A stretch of 64,000 bases of DNA from JADJOY01 sp016713535 [NCBI: Deltaproteobacteria bacterium] (GTDB lineage: Bacteria > JADJOY01): positions 414,640-478,639 of the forward strand of contig JADJOY010000001.1 of assembly GCA_016713535.1 (NCBI GenBank). Reading direction: 5' to 3'. Position 1 is the first letter of the stretch. Every line of letters begins with the position of its first letter. The translations under genes and the position numbers were made by a program. Positions 1 to 13,106 of this stretch are shown here, piece by piece. The notes under the pieces are model-generated. The model was not told the DNA's origin, made no database searches, and saw only the letters and a list, made by a program, of their open reading frames with translations.

Positions 1-2
1 TG

Positions 3-147
3 ATGCGCGGCGGCGCGGCGCTCTTCGTCGTCACCGCCTTGCCGTGGCTGGTCCGCGAGGGCTGGTGGCGCCTCCACGATCTCACCGCGCTCGCGGCCGA
101 CGCCGCGGATGCGCCCGACTCGCCGTCCTCGCAGAGGAGCCTTCTTC

Positions 148-164
<17 letters not shown>
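3..164 (+). CDS. 3' end of an unidentified, probably membrane-associated protein (partial)
   Basis: An open frame enters from the left edge and stops at 162-164, overlapping the start of the next gene by 17 bases. The visible 53 residues start with a hydrophobic stretch ([15 protein letters not shown]) followed by a Trp-rich amphipathic part and a polar tail, as in the last helix of a small membrane protein. The short overlap with the following gene fits an operon. There is too little sequence to assign a family, and the frame could be chance coding in GC-rich DNA. Confidence 0.3.
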
Positions 165-2235
<2,071 letters not shown>

Positions 2236-2363
2236 CCAGCGCCGAGCGATCGCCGGCCCCCGACGGCGTCGGGCCCTCTGCGCCGGTTGACGGGTTTCGG
2301 AGGGACCGCCTCCCGGCGGTCCGGCGAAGCGCACCTGCGCCAGCCTCGCGGGCGAGCCCCGGG

Positions 2364-2912
2364 TCAACTCTCCGAGGGGTGCGGGCCGACCCCGGCATAC
2401 GGATTCGGGAAGAGACCGCGCTTTCCGAGCACCAGCAGGAGTGTTCCCAGCTCGGCGAGAAGCATCACGCAGAGCTGCGCGACGATGAAGCGGACGCTTT
2501 CCCTCGTGTCCGCGATGCTCGAGAGGCGGAGCTCGGGTCGCGATGCGTCGGCGAGGAAGACGCGGATCTCGCTGAGCCTGGTGGTGAAGAGCCGGAGAGT
2601 CTGGTGGTGGCGCGTTTGCCCCGTCGCGGTGTCGAAGATCAGGTGATCCGGGGTGTGCGACCGCGACCACCCCGAGTCGGGGAGCCGCCCGCTCACCAGC
2701 GACGCCGACTGGACGCCCTCGATGCGCTCGCTGGCGATCGGGACCAAGCCGAAGAGCCGCGACTCGATCGTCAACTGCACCGAAGCCGCGTCGACGCGCG
2801 TGAAGTGAAGGTTCGCGGGCGAGGCGGCCCAGGCCAGCACGGCCGCGCCGAGGAGGAACGCGAGGCCGAGCGCGACCAGTAGCGGGGGCGGCGCGTGGCT
2901 CTCGAGAGTCAT
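2364..2912 (-). CDS. Small two-helix membrane protein of unknown function
   Basis: A 182-residue protein. A transmembrane segment spans about residues 11-30 (LLVALGLAFLLGAAVLAWAA), followed by a roughly 100-residue soluble domain rich in beta-strand pattern (FTRVDAASVQLTIESRLFGL) and a second hydrophobic helix near the C-terminus (VAQLCVMLLAELGTLLLVLG). I do not recognise the family. Start ATG at 2912 is chosen because the hydrophobic helix follows directly. The same frame continues upstream without a stop into the DUF4136-like segment, so the two could be read as one long frame, but the content changes sharply at the helix. It ends about 130 bases from the 3' end of the convergent DUF255 gene. 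Confidence 0.6.
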   Translation of the reverse strand: MTLESHAPPPLLVALGLAFLLGAAVLAWAASPANLHFTRVDAASVQLTIESRLFGLVPIASERIEGVQSASLVSGRLPDSGWSRSHTPDHLIFDTATGQTRHHQTLRLFTTRLSEIRVFLADASRPELRLSSIADTRESVRFIVAQLCVMLLAELGTLLLVLGKRGLFPNPYAGVGPHPSES

Positions 2913-3054
2913 CCAGCCGGACTGATATCGTGGAGAGATCGACCAAGCGAAGCGCCCTCCGAGCTGACCGAGCTCGGCGTGAGCGATCGTGCCGGGTCCG
3001 CCCCTGCCTGGAGGCCGGTCGGTCGCTCGGCCGGCCCGGCCCGCAAATCCGGCC

Positions 3055-3440
3055 GGGCAGCCCGCGAGTTGCTCGCCGTACAGCGCGAAGATCTCGGCCA
3101 TGGCGCGGTCGACCTTCGCCTCGAGCTGGTCGCCCTCCGAGCCCTCCTCGAGCGTGGATTGGTCCACGCCGCGGAGCACGAGCTCCTCGTTCTCCCGATC
3201 GATCACGTCGACGACCAAGGTCCCGATCGACTCGTCGACCGGCACCAGCCAGCCACACGAGTCGTGGTACCCGTAGCCGTACCCTCCCGCGCACTTCACG
3301 GTGACGCACTTCTCCCCGACCACGGTCTGATCCTCGAGGAAGTAGAAGCGGTCGATCTGGAGACCCGGGCGGGTGTCCTCGAGTCCCAGCCTCAGCGCCT
3401 CGAGCTCGGCCGTGATCGCGTTCTGGGTACATGGCCAGCG
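3055..3440 (-). pseudogene. DUF4136-like lipoprotein fragment
   Basis: In the minus frame this region reads like the C-terminal half of DUF4136 proteins: a helix (NAITAELEALRLGL), a Gly/Tyr-rich strand (GGYGYGYHDSCGW), then the conserved block ESIGTLVVDVIDRENEELVLRG and a final helix (KVDRAMAEIFALYG). DUF4136 proteins are normally secreted lipoproteins of about 180-200 residues with their own signal peptide. Here neither an N-terminal signal sequence nor a stop codon after the last helix is visible in the same frame, so the gene is truncated or frameshifted at both ends. The missing stop could be a single-base error, because the frame runs straight on towards the membrane-protein gene. Confidence 0.45.
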
Positions 3441-3828
3441 TGCGACGCCAGTTGCGGTGCATGGCGTACCTGCCCGCGCTCCCTCTTCGCGGCGCGCCGC
3501 GACGAGGGACGCCGCGCCCGGCGGCGCGCCGACTGGCGAGGCGATCCGGGCACCTGCGACGACCGACCTGCAGAGCGGCCGCGCGCCGAGCAGGAACTGG
3601 AAACGGTCTCGGACTCGCCCGCTCCGTTGGACTCGCGCCGCGCGCGCGACGATCGCCGCGAGCGCCCTCCCGAAAGGGAAGCCCGCCGCTTCCGTTGACT
3701 TCTGATACACACCCGACAGCGGGGCGAACGTACGGTCGCTCCCGAATCGTGCCCTGGAGCTCGGCGCCGCGCAGTCCCAACGGTGAGGCGAGCCGGTGGC
3801 CGGCCTCCCGGGGCGCGGGGAGAGCACG
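3441..3828. other. Intergenic region without a recognisable gene
   Basis: Lies between the DUF4136-like fragment (minus) and the glycosidase gene (plus). It may hold the lost 5' end of the DUF4136 gene, but none of the three minus frames shows a convincing lipobox. The last 15 bases (GGGGAGAG, 3817-3824) form the ribosome-binding region of the glycosidase. Confidence 0.5.
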
Positions 3829-6567
<2,739 letters not shown>

Positions 6568-6764
6568 ATCGGCCGCTACGTGGATCCGGGTGCGTGGAAG
6601 TACCACTTCTTCCAGGTCTCGCCGTCGAGAGCGGCACGCGCCACGAGGCGCCGGCGCGGGCGGAGATCGGCACCTTGCGGCTCGCCCGTCCGGTGCTCGG
6701 CCCGATCGCGCTCGCGGGTTGTCAGCACCTCGGCATCGAGGACTCGGCGGCCTGCTGGCGCGGC

Positions 6765-7026
6765 CTTTCCAGCGCTCCGAGATCGCCGGGATCATCGCCG
6801 GCTTCGGGACTGCGTTCGCGGGAATGCCCGACCTCCTCGCCATGCTGCGACGACGCTCGAACGAGGGAATGACCCCCAGATGGCCGGCATCAGGTGCGGG
6901 TTCCTGTTCGCATGGGTCTACGACGGACTCCTGATCGCCTCCCGCCCCGTGGGCGCTCGGAACGCCATCGGCATCATGATCCACGCGCTCGCCGTCGCCG
7001 CTTTCGTCCGGTTCTCCGCAGCCTCC
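6765..7026 (+). pseudogene. SemiSWEET/PQ-loop-like sugar transporter remnant (frameshifted)
   Basis: Two overlapping plus frames together give the three helices of a SemiSWEET-type protein. The first frame gives [20 protein letters not shown] followed by LRRRSNEGM, matching helix 1 and the S-x-EG turn of the family. The second frame takes over at about 6880 and gives CGFLFAWVYDGLLIASRPV, then NAIGIMIHALAVAAFVRF (helices 2 and 3). SemiSWEETs are about 85-100-residue proteins that dimerise to carry sugars across membranes. No start codon lies in the right place before helix 1. At least one base is missing and the 5' end is absent, so the gene is broken unless the sequence carries an error. It lies just downstream of the glycosidase gene. 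Confidence 0.5.
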
Positions 7027-7133
7027 GATGACTTCCACGTCGGCTGCGCTCCCACTACCATCGGTGCCCGATTGGTTTCCATCCGTTGCGCTTCCACGCC
7101 GCGCGGCAACCCGCTCTCGAAAGAGGTCTCGAC

Positions 7134-7730
7134 ATGAATACCCGCCGAACTCTCACCGCCTCGACACTCACGCTCTTCATCTCGCTCGCGGCCGCCGGCT
7201 GCGCAGGTTCCGCGTCAGCCCCTCCGCCGCTGCCCAGCGGAGTGGTGAGCGAGGGGTTGGTGACGGCCACGGCCACGGTCAAGGCCATCGACCAGACGAC
7301 TCGCGAGGTCACCCTGGAGCGGACCGACGGATCACGCTTCAAGATCAAGGCCGGGGACGAGGTGCGGAACCTCGCGCAGGTGAAGGTGGGTGATGTGGTC
7401 AAGACCTCGTACCACGAGTCGCTCGCCTTCGAGGTGAAGAAGGCGGGCAGCGCCTCGCCGGGTGCGGGTGTCGCCGAAGCTGGGACGCGTGCGAAGCTCG
7501 GCGAGAAGCCGGGGGTGGCCGGCGCGCGCACGGCCACGGTGACGGCGACGATCGTGGCCATCGACCGCAACACCAACCGAGTCACCCTGCGCGGTCCGGG
7601 CGGCGACGACATCGTCGTCCAGGCTCGCGACCCGAAGAACGTGGCGGCCGTGTCCCCGGGTGATCTGGTCGAGCTCACGTACACCGAGGCGGTCGCGATC
7701 TCCGTCGAACCAGGTACTTCAGGCCGGTGA
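7134..7730 (+). CDS. Two-repeat periplasmic lipoprotein of unknown function
   Basis: A 198-residue predicted lipoprotein. The signal peptide ends in the lipobox LAAAGC with lipid-carrying Cys 23. The mature protein is made of two homologous halves of about 57 residues (roughly 44-101 and 139-196). Each reads T-A-T-x-x-AID-x-x-(T/N)-x-x-VTL, then (V/S)-x-GD-x-V-x-x-x-Y-x-E-(S/A)-x-A, that is, a small beta-barrel-like unit repeated after an Ala/Gly-rich linker. No catalytic residues are evident. A role binding metal or an envelope component would be a guess. ATG 7134 is preceded by AAAGAGG. Not part of an obvious operon. Confidence 0.78.
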   Translation: MNTRRTLTASTLTLFISLAAAGCAGSASAPPPLPSGVVSEGLVTATATVKAIDQTTREVTLERTDGSRFKIKAGDEVRNLAQVKVGDVVKTSYHESLAFEVKKAGSASPGAGVAEAGTRAKLGEKPGVAGARTATVTATIVAIDRNTNRVTLRGPGGDDIVVQARDPKNVAAVSPGDLVELTYTEAVAISVEPGTSGR

Positions 7731-7946
7731 GTCGTGGAGTCGGCCGGAAAGCGGGAGCGAGCATCTCAGGCCCATTCGAAGCACGGACCTCGAGAAGCTT
7801 GCCAGCCCAGCGGGGTGGTCGCGGTCCCTCTTGGCTCTGCGTGAGCGAGCGGTCCCGGAAGGACCCGGGATCGCGGTTCAGCGGCGCTCGAAGGGCCGCT
7901 TGGCGGGGCGCGCCGGTGGCTAGCGCCCCGAGCGCGCTCGCGCTCG

Positions 7947-8095
7947 GTTCACCCGGGTCGCAGACGCCGTCGCAGGGCATCGTGACGACGCCGGTCTCGA
8001 GGAAGGTCTGAGCGATCGCGAGAACGCAATCCGAGCCGCATCCCACCGGCCCGACCCCGAGCTCGCATCGTCCACCGTCCCGAGTGGAGACCGGC
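7947..8095 (-). pseudogene. Chimeric remnant: tail of the secreted protein joined to tail of the hydrolase
   Basis: Read on the minus strand, this 150-bp stretch starts like the C-terminus of the secreted protein at 11167 (RDGGRCELGVGPVGCGSDCVL against RNGGQYEPGVGPAGCGSDCVL). It then switches, inside a shared GATCG, to the last residues of the hydrolase at 8928 (IAQTFLETGVVTMPC against IAQHFLETGVVTMPC). The hydrolase stop codon is destroyed by loss of one G. It lies directly after the first VOC gene, so it looks like the scar of a duplicated four-gene block with two internal deletions. No start codon; not a functional gene. The rest of 7731-8134 holds nothing else recognisable. Confidence 0.75.
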
Positions 8096-8134
8096 GGCGG
8101 TCTCCGGCTGGTGCGAGAGTTTCGAAGGCCGAGC

Positions 8135-8626
8135 TCAGCCTGGTCCGCGAACCGCCGCCTCGATCGCGGCGATGTCGATCTTCTTCATCGTCATCATCGC
8201 GTCGAAGGCCCGCTTGGCGGCGGCGCGATCCGGGCTGGTGTACGCCCAGGTCAACGCGATCGGCGTGATCTGCCAAGAGAGTCCCCAGCGGTCCTCGCAC
8301 CAGCCGCAGGCACTCTCCTTGCCGCCGTTGCCGACGATCGCGTTCCAGTAGCGATCCGTCTCGGCCTGGTCGGCGGTCGCGACCTGGAAGGAGAAGGCCT
8401 CGCTGTGCTTGACCCCGGGCCCGCCGTTGAGCCCGAGGCAAGGAATGCCCAGCACCGTGAACTCGACGGTCAGCACGTCACCCTGCGAGCCCGACGGAAA
8501 GTCGTTCGGCGCGCGATGGACCGCGCCGACCGACGAGTCAGGGAACGTCGTGGCGTAGAACTTCGCCGCTTCCTCGGCGTCCCGTTCGTACCAGAGGCAA
8601 ACCGTGTTCTTGGCTATGTCGGCCAT
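8135..8626 (-). CDS. VOC-superfamily protein, PhnB / '3-demethylubiquinone methyltransferase' domain type (copy 1)
   Basis: A 163-residue protein of the vicinal-oxygen-chelate superfamily in the PhnB-like subgroup. Seen: the opening KNTVCLWYERDAEEAAKFYA, a strand pair ending in LTVEFTVLGIPCLGLNGGP, and a C-terminal helix AKRAFDAMMTMKKIDIAAIE. These small proteins form two beta-alpha-beta-beta-beta modules that often bind a metal. The family's specific reaction is not known, despite the misleading methyltransferase domain name. A nearly identical paralogue is encoded at 12310-12843 (about 85-90 % identical by eye). ATG 8626 follows GAGGATCACC. The decayed tails of two neighbouring genes sit just behind it, indicating that this copy belongs to a duplicated block. 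Confidence 0.9.
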   Translation of the reverse strand: MADIAKNTVCLWYERDAEEAAKFYATTFPDSSVGAVHRAPNDFPSGSQGDVLTVEFTVLGIPCLGLNGGPGVKHSEAFSFQVATADQAETDRYWNAIVGNGGKESACGWCEDRWGLSWQITPIALTWAYTSPDRAAAKRAFDAMMTMKKIDIAAIEAAVRGPG

Positions 8627-8763
8627 GGTGATCCTCGATCGAGATGGGCACTCCGGGCTCTGAAGCGCCGGGATGACGCTGGCGCGAGGCGCTCTCCGAC
8701 CGCGGCGTATCCGGGGCCGCGCACGGCGAGGCGTGCGCCTCCAAGCTGGAAGCCGGTCGCAGC

Positions 8764-8927
8764 CGGGCTAGCTGCGGGCGGGCTCACGCCCGCCCCTATG
8801 CTCCGATCCCCGAGGCTGTGGGGGCGGGCCGCCCCCGGGGCCCGGCGGGGGGCCGGGGGGGGGGCGGGCGGGGCCCGGCGGGCGGGGCGCGGGGGGGTAG
8901 GGCGAGCGTGAGCTCGCCCGCCGCTCG
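8764..8927. repeat. Inverted repeats and extreme G-tract between VOC copy 1 and the hydrolase
   Basis: Begins with the palindrome GCGGGCGGGCTCACGCCCGC (8769-8788), a member of the intergenic hairpin family scattered over the window. It continues into a nearly pure G/C stretch at about 8817-8899 with runs of up to ten G on the plus strand, then a second short palindrome (GGCGAGCGTGAGCTCGCC, about 8903-8920). The tract could fold as G-quadruplex or stall polymerases, and is also a likely place for assembly error. It lies downstream of the hydrolase stop codon. Confidence 0.7.
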
Positions 8928-10892
8928 TCACCCCGGGTCGCACACTCCGCTGCACGGCATCGTGACCACGCCGGTCTCCAGGAAGTGCTGGGCGATCGTG
9001 AGCGACGCGTCGGTGAAGGGCACGCTGCCATGCCCGCCGTCGTCGTGGGCGGGCGGCACGTTGCCGTAGGGCACGCCTCGGTCGCCCCAATCCATCGACA
9101 CGAAGGCCGAGCCGGCGAACGGCGCGTCCGCGACCGGCACTCCCCACGGCTCGCGCGCCGAGCCGCGGATCGTCGTGAGCCCCGCGGTGCGCGCGGCGAG
9201 GTCGCCGGCGAGCGGCGGCACCTGGGCGTCGTTCTCGGCGACGATCGAGACGATCTGCTTGGGTCCGCTGCCGCCGGGGAGGCCGTCGGCGAGGAACGGC
9301 AGGTAGCTCGCCGGATCGGTCGAGTCCCACAGGTGCTGCGCCATGGGCAGGATCTGCGCGCGGTCGATGCGGCGCGGGTAGGCGAGCTTCAGGATCTCGA
9401 AGTAGGGCGCGAACGCGATGCTGCGGTCGAGCATGAGCCCGAAGCTCGAGCCGTTCACGAACAGCGCGCCGCGCTCGATGTCGGGCGAGAGCGCGGTGAC
9501 CGTGGCGCCGAAGATCCCGCCCTGCGAGCCGCCTGCGTAGTAGCGCCGCGACGGATCGATGAGCGGCGTGCCGCCGGCCGTGAGCTCGGGGAGGGTCCGG
9601 CACCCACCGGCGAGGTCGCGGGTGAGCGCGATCTGCCAGATCATCCCCTGCTGCAGGCGCTCGGTCATGTACGGGAACTGCGACGCGTCGATGAGGATGC
9701 CGGCGAGGGCGCCCAGGTCGCTGGTGCTCATCCCGGCCCAGTCGGTACCCGCCACGACCACGCCGAAGCGGTTCGCGACGTCGCGCAGCGAGGGGCTGTC
9801 GACGTAGCTCTTCGCGTTGCCAAGCAACCCGTGGCCGAACGCCACGAGGGGTCCAGCAACGGCGCCGCCCGGTGCATCGGCCAGCGTCGCGGGGAGGTTG
9901 GCGATGAACGGCACCTGCACCATCCCCTGAAACACGGGCTTGCCGTCGGCGTCGCGCACCAAGAGCGCGGGCGGGTTCTGGCTCGTCATGTAGAGCGGCG
10001 CCGTGAAGGTGCCCTCGACGTAACGCCAGATCTGCCCGCCGCGGTTGGACTCGGAGTATGTGATGGTGCAGCCGAGCCCGTCGGGGCCGAGGCGCGCGAG
10101 CGCGTCGGCGCGCATCGCCATCAGGTCGCCGCGGATCGCGTCACCCGACGCGGTGTGGAACTGCCACCCGCTCTGGAGCTCGGTGCGGTCGAGGCCGGAC
10201 GCCTCGAGGGCGCTGAAGAGGTGCTCGTACGCGGCCTGGCGGTTGCGCAGGTCGGTGGAGCTGAGCGACGCCTTGTCGCGGAGCTGGGCGAAGCCGTCGG
10301 GCGCCGGGACCGGGTTGCCGGAGGAGTCGACGAGGTTGCGGATCGCGACACCGTACGAGCGGTTCTCGAGGAGCCGGACGGCGGGGCGCAGGTAGAGGAC
10401 GCGCGTCGCGTCCGAATCCGCCTGCACGTCGAGCTCCGTCCAGTGCGGGATGCGCACGCCGCTCTCGAGGTCGAGGATCACCGTCGGCGAGCTCGCCTCG
10501 AGCGAGCGCGCGATCGACTCCTGCCGCGCGGCGCCGCTCGCGTCGAGGTCGGGCGAGGGGACCAGCACCGTCAGGAGCTGCGACGCCGGGCTCATCCCGT
10601 CGAGGCGCTCGTAGGGCGCGACGTCGATCGCCTTCCCGAGCGCGTTGGTGGGGAGGGCGCGGTAGTCGTACGCCAGGCGATAGCCGGTCTCGGTGGCCGA
10701 GTCCTCCGCCAGGTAGCGGTCCGACGGCCACGGCAGCGCGCACACAAAGCCGTTCGAGTCGTCGCACGGCCCCGCATCGCAGCCGGCGGCAGCGACGAGC
10801 GCGAGCGCGGGAAGCGTGAGAGCGAGGACTCTAGCGAGTGAACAGCGCGGGGGGTGGGTGGGGGGCGAGGAGCGCACGAGCAGCGAGGGCAT
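8928..10892 (-). CDS. Large alpha/beta-hydrolase lipoprotein (lipase/esterase-like)
   Basis: A 654-residue exported hydrolase. The signal peptide ends in VAAAGC with lipid-carrying Cys 38. The N-terminal domain carries the pattern ALPWPSDRYL...TETGYRL...YERLDGMSP, shared with large extracellular lipases of deltaproteobacteria and their relatives. The C-terminal part is an alpha/beta-hydrolase: nucleophile elbow AGGSQGG (Ser 456), candidate acid in AENDAQVPP (Asp 555) and His 621 in DDGGHGSVPF. An oxyanion-type HGLLG follows AFG. Ends in a Cys-rich tail (PCSGVCDPG). Ester or polyester hydrolysis at the cell surface is inferred; the substrate is unknown. It is the last gene of a minus-strand cluster, and its last 70 bases recur at 7949-8019 in a decayed copy. 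Confidence 0.85.
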   Translation of the reverse strand: MPSLLVRSSPPTHPPRCSLARVLALTLPALALVAAAGCDAGPCDDSNGFVCALPWPSDRYLAEDSATETGYRLAYDYRALPTNALGKAIDVAPYERLDGMSPASQLLTVLVPSPDLDASGAARQESIARSLEASSPTVILDLESGVRIPHWTELDVQADSDATRVLYLRPAVRLLENRSYGVAIRNLVDSSGNPVPAPDGFAQLRDKASLSSTDLRNRQAAYEHLFSALEASGLDRTELQSGWQFHTASGDAIRGDLMAMRADALARLGPDGLGCTITYSESNRGGQIWRYVEGTFTAPLYMTSQNPPALLVRDADGKPVFQGMVQVPFIANLPATLADAPGGAVAGPLVAFGHGLLGNAKSYVDSPSLRDVANRFGVVVAGTDWAGMSTSDLGALAGILIDASQFPYMTERLQQGMIWQIALTRDLAGGCRTLPELTAGGTPLIDPSRRYYAGGSQGGIFGATVTALSPDIERGALFVNGSSFGLMLDRSIAFAPYFEILKLAYPRRIDRAQILPMAQHLWDSTDPASYLPFLADGLPGGSGPKQIVSIVAENDAQVPPLAGDLAARTAGLTTIRGSAREPWGVPVADAPFAGSAFVSMDWGDRGVPYGNVPPAHDDGGHGSVPFTDASLTIAQHFLETGVVTMPCSGVCDPG

Positions 10893-11166
10893 CGAATCTC
10901 CGGGGGGCGATGGCGCGGTGTGTCACAACGACCATCGTAGTCACGACGCGGCCTTGCGCCGCAACCGCCCGCGGCGCTTTGCCCGTGCGTGGAGGCCGGG
11001 CCGGTCCCTCGGCCGGCGCTCGTTCCGCTTGCCAGGAGGGCTGTCGCTTCGGCGGTAACTGCAGGAGCCACCCGTCAGGACGTTGCACGGAACGGCAGGT
11101 CGCACGCGCGGCGCGAGGCGACGCCACTCCCCTCGCCGAGATGACATCGCGCAACGCGACCGCGCG

Positions 11167-11802
11167 TCACTTCACGCTCGTGGCGCAGGTCCCGCCGGCG
11201 ACGATCTCGAGAACGCAGTCCGAGCCGCAGCCAGCCGGTCCGACGCCGGGCTCGTACTGGCCACCGTTTCGGGTGAACACCCGCGAAGCGCCAGCGCTCC
11301 GTCCGGCGCGCGAGCTGCGGCGCCAGGACACGCTCGACGCCACGAGGTGGTCCAGGCGGGCATGGTCGACGGGGTCGAGCACGATCCCTCGCCCTGATTC
11401 GAGGAGATCCGCCAGAACGGGTCGGAGCGTTACGCAACTCGCCACGTGCGACTCACCCTCGGCCTGAAGGTTCGAGCGGATCGGTCGCCAGTAGTCGATG
11501 TTCCAGCTCTTCGTGCCCCAGTCGCGATCGCGCGCATCGATGGCGGCGAGAAGGTCTGGAACCCCCACCTCGATCCGAGTGGGGCCGACCTCGCAGGTCA
11601 GGCGCTGCGCCGAGACGGGCCGGATCAACGAGATGTTCCCGGGAGGCCGGGTTTCGGTGACCTAGATCCGCGAGTCGTCCGCTGCGACCGGAGGCGCGAG
11701 GACCCACAAGACCGCTACGGCGCAGAGGAGGCCTGCCGCACCCGGGCGTCGAGGCCGCGATCGGTACGTACGGTGGAGATCCCGTAGCGGCGGCGAACCC
11801 AT
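11167..11802 (-). pseudogene. Secreted protein interrupted by an in-frame TAG
   Basis: ATG at 11802 lies six bases after the stop of the upstream membrane-protein gene. It opens a signal peptide (AAGLLCAVAVLWVLAPPVAA) ending in ADDSRI, then TAG at 11662-11664. The same frame continues without another stop through VTETRPPGNISLIRPVSAQR to a Cys-containing tail (GPAGCGSDCVLEI...GTCATSVK). A single C-to-T change (CAG to TAG) would explain it, as would a sequencing error or suppression. Total length without the stop is 211 residues. The family is not recognised; the signal peptide and paired cysteines indicate an extracytoplasmic protein. If initiation occurs after the TAG, only a 153-residue cytosolic fragment is made. 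Confidence 0.6.
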
Positions 11803-11807
11803 GGCAC

Positions 11808-12275
11808 TCACGCCGACCGGCTGCGCCCGGCGCGCGACCTCAGCCGCGCGCTCCAGAAGAGGAGCGCCAGCGCCCACGGCACGGGAAAGAGCGCGAAGGA
11901 ACGATCGAGTGCGCTTCGTGCCCACGCGAGCTCGAGCAGCCGGACCACCAGCACCAGCGCACCCGCCGCCATCCCCAGCCACGCGATCTCGCCGGGGCTT
12001 TCTCGCTGGCGCAGTAGCGTCAGGGTGGTCACGATCCCGAGAAACATCGCCCACGGGGCGAGACCGAACATCACGGCCATGCCGTACTGCCCGTCGCGCA
12101 CCGCATTCGGGAAAAAGGCCTCGTCCCAGGCCTGACGGGCGAACGTCATACCGAAGCAACCACCGAACGGACTCAGGACGATGAGCAAGGAGCTCAAAAG
12201 CCAGTCGGGCACAGAGCGTTGCTTGTGAAGCCTCGCGCGAAGCGTCTCAGGCGTAGCCGACTTGTCCAGGCTCAT
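11808..12275 (-). CDS. Four-helix membrane protein of unknown function
   Basis: A 155-residue integral membrane protein. Hydrophobic segments occur at about residues 26-45 (WLLSSLLIVLSPFGGCFGMT), 66-90 (YGMAVMFGLAPWAMFLGIVTTL), 100-120 (IAWLGMAAGALVLVVRLLEL) and 130-147 (FALFPVPWALALLFW), with Arg-rich cytosolic ends. Start ATG 12275 is chosen over an upstream in-frame start because it lies 34 bases after the VOC gene stop and leads into a polar N-terminus before the first helix. It is followed after 5 bases by the secreted-protein frame, so VOC copy 2, this gene and the secreted protein form a tight minus-strand operon. No recognisable motif or function. Confidence 0.75.
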   Translation of the reverse strand: MSLDKSATPETLRARLHKQRSVPDWLLSSLLIVLSPFGGCFGMTFARQAWDEAFFPNAVRDGQYGMAVMFGLAPWAMFLGIVTTLTLLRQRESPGEIAWLGMAAGALVLVVRLLELAWARSALDRSFALFPVPWALALLFWSARLRSRAGRSRSA

Positions 12276-12309
12276 CGGATCGGTCCAGGCTGGTCGGCAG
12301 GCTTGGTCG

Positions 12310-12843
12310 TCAGTGATGTACTGCTGGAACGACCGGTCTCGAAGACCGAGCACAGCCTTGGCCGCGAACCGCCGCCTCGATCGCCGCGACGTCGATCTTT
12401 TTCATCGTCATCATCGCGTCGAAGGCTCGCTTGGCGACGCCGTGGTCCGGGCTGGTGTACGCCCGGGTCAGCGCGACCGGCGTGATCTGCCACGAGATTC
12501 CCCACTTGTCGTTGCGCCAGCCGCACTCGCTCTCCTGGCCGCCATTGTCGACGATCGCGTTCCAGTAGCGATCCGTCTCGGCCTGATCTTCGGTGGCGAC
12601 CTGGAACGAGAACGCTTCGCTCTGCTTGAACGCGGGCCCGCCGTTGAGACCGATGCAAGGAATGCCCATCACGGTGAACTCGACGGTCAGAACGTCACCT
12701 TGCGAGCCCGACGGAAAGTCCTTCGGCGCGCGGTGAACCGCGCCGACGAACGAGTCGGGAAACGTCTTGGCGTAGAACTTCGCCGCTTCCTCGGCGTTGC
12801 GTTCGTACCAGAGGCAAATCGTGTTCTTGGCTATGTCCGCCAT
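12310..12843 (-). CDS. VOC-superfamily protein, PhnB type (copy 2)
   Basis: A 177-residue paralogue of the protein encoded at 8135-8626. The two are nearly identical over the first 160 residues (for example KNTICLWYERNAEEAAKFYA here), with scattered conservative changes. Copy 1 stops at VRGPG, whereas here the frame reads on for 16 more residues (CARSSRPVVPAVHH) before a stop; the extension looks like read-through into former non-coding DNA. One notable difference is GWRNDKWG here against GWCEDRWG in copy 1, so the Cys near the putative metal/substrate site is not conserved. Same PhnB-like subgroup with unknown reaction. First gene of the VOC - membrane protein - secreted protein operon. Confidence 0.9.
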   Translation of the reverse strand: MADIAKNTICLWYERNAEEAAKFYAKTFPDSFVGAVHRAPKDFPSGSQGDVLTVEFTVMGIPCIGLNGGPAFKQSEAFSFQVATEDQAETDRYWNAIVDNGGQESECGWRNDKWGISWQITPVALTRAYTSPDHGVAKRAFDAMMTMKKIDVAAIEAAVRGQGCARSSRPVVPAVHH

Positions 12844-13106
12844 GGCGTTCCTCGATCGAGGTCTGGGGTTGGGCCTTCCGAGCTCCGGCGACGAGCTGCG
12901 GCTGGCGCGGTCTCGGTCTAACCGATCCGAGGCGAATCGGTCGGCAGGATCCGGGCGACGTGATTCGTCGCCGCGAGCGACCGCGGCGCTCCAGCACGCT
13001 CGGTGGCCGGCGAGTCCCTCGGCCGACCCGGCGGACCACGTGCCAGCAGCGCCGACGCTCCCTCGTCGGTCCCTGGACGCCGGCGATCAGGACGGCTGGC
13101 GTCGCG

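Noticed and set aside
11662-11664. TAG as pyrrolysine codon
   Set aside because: No methyltransferase context and no pyl genes in the window; nonsense change or error is simpler.
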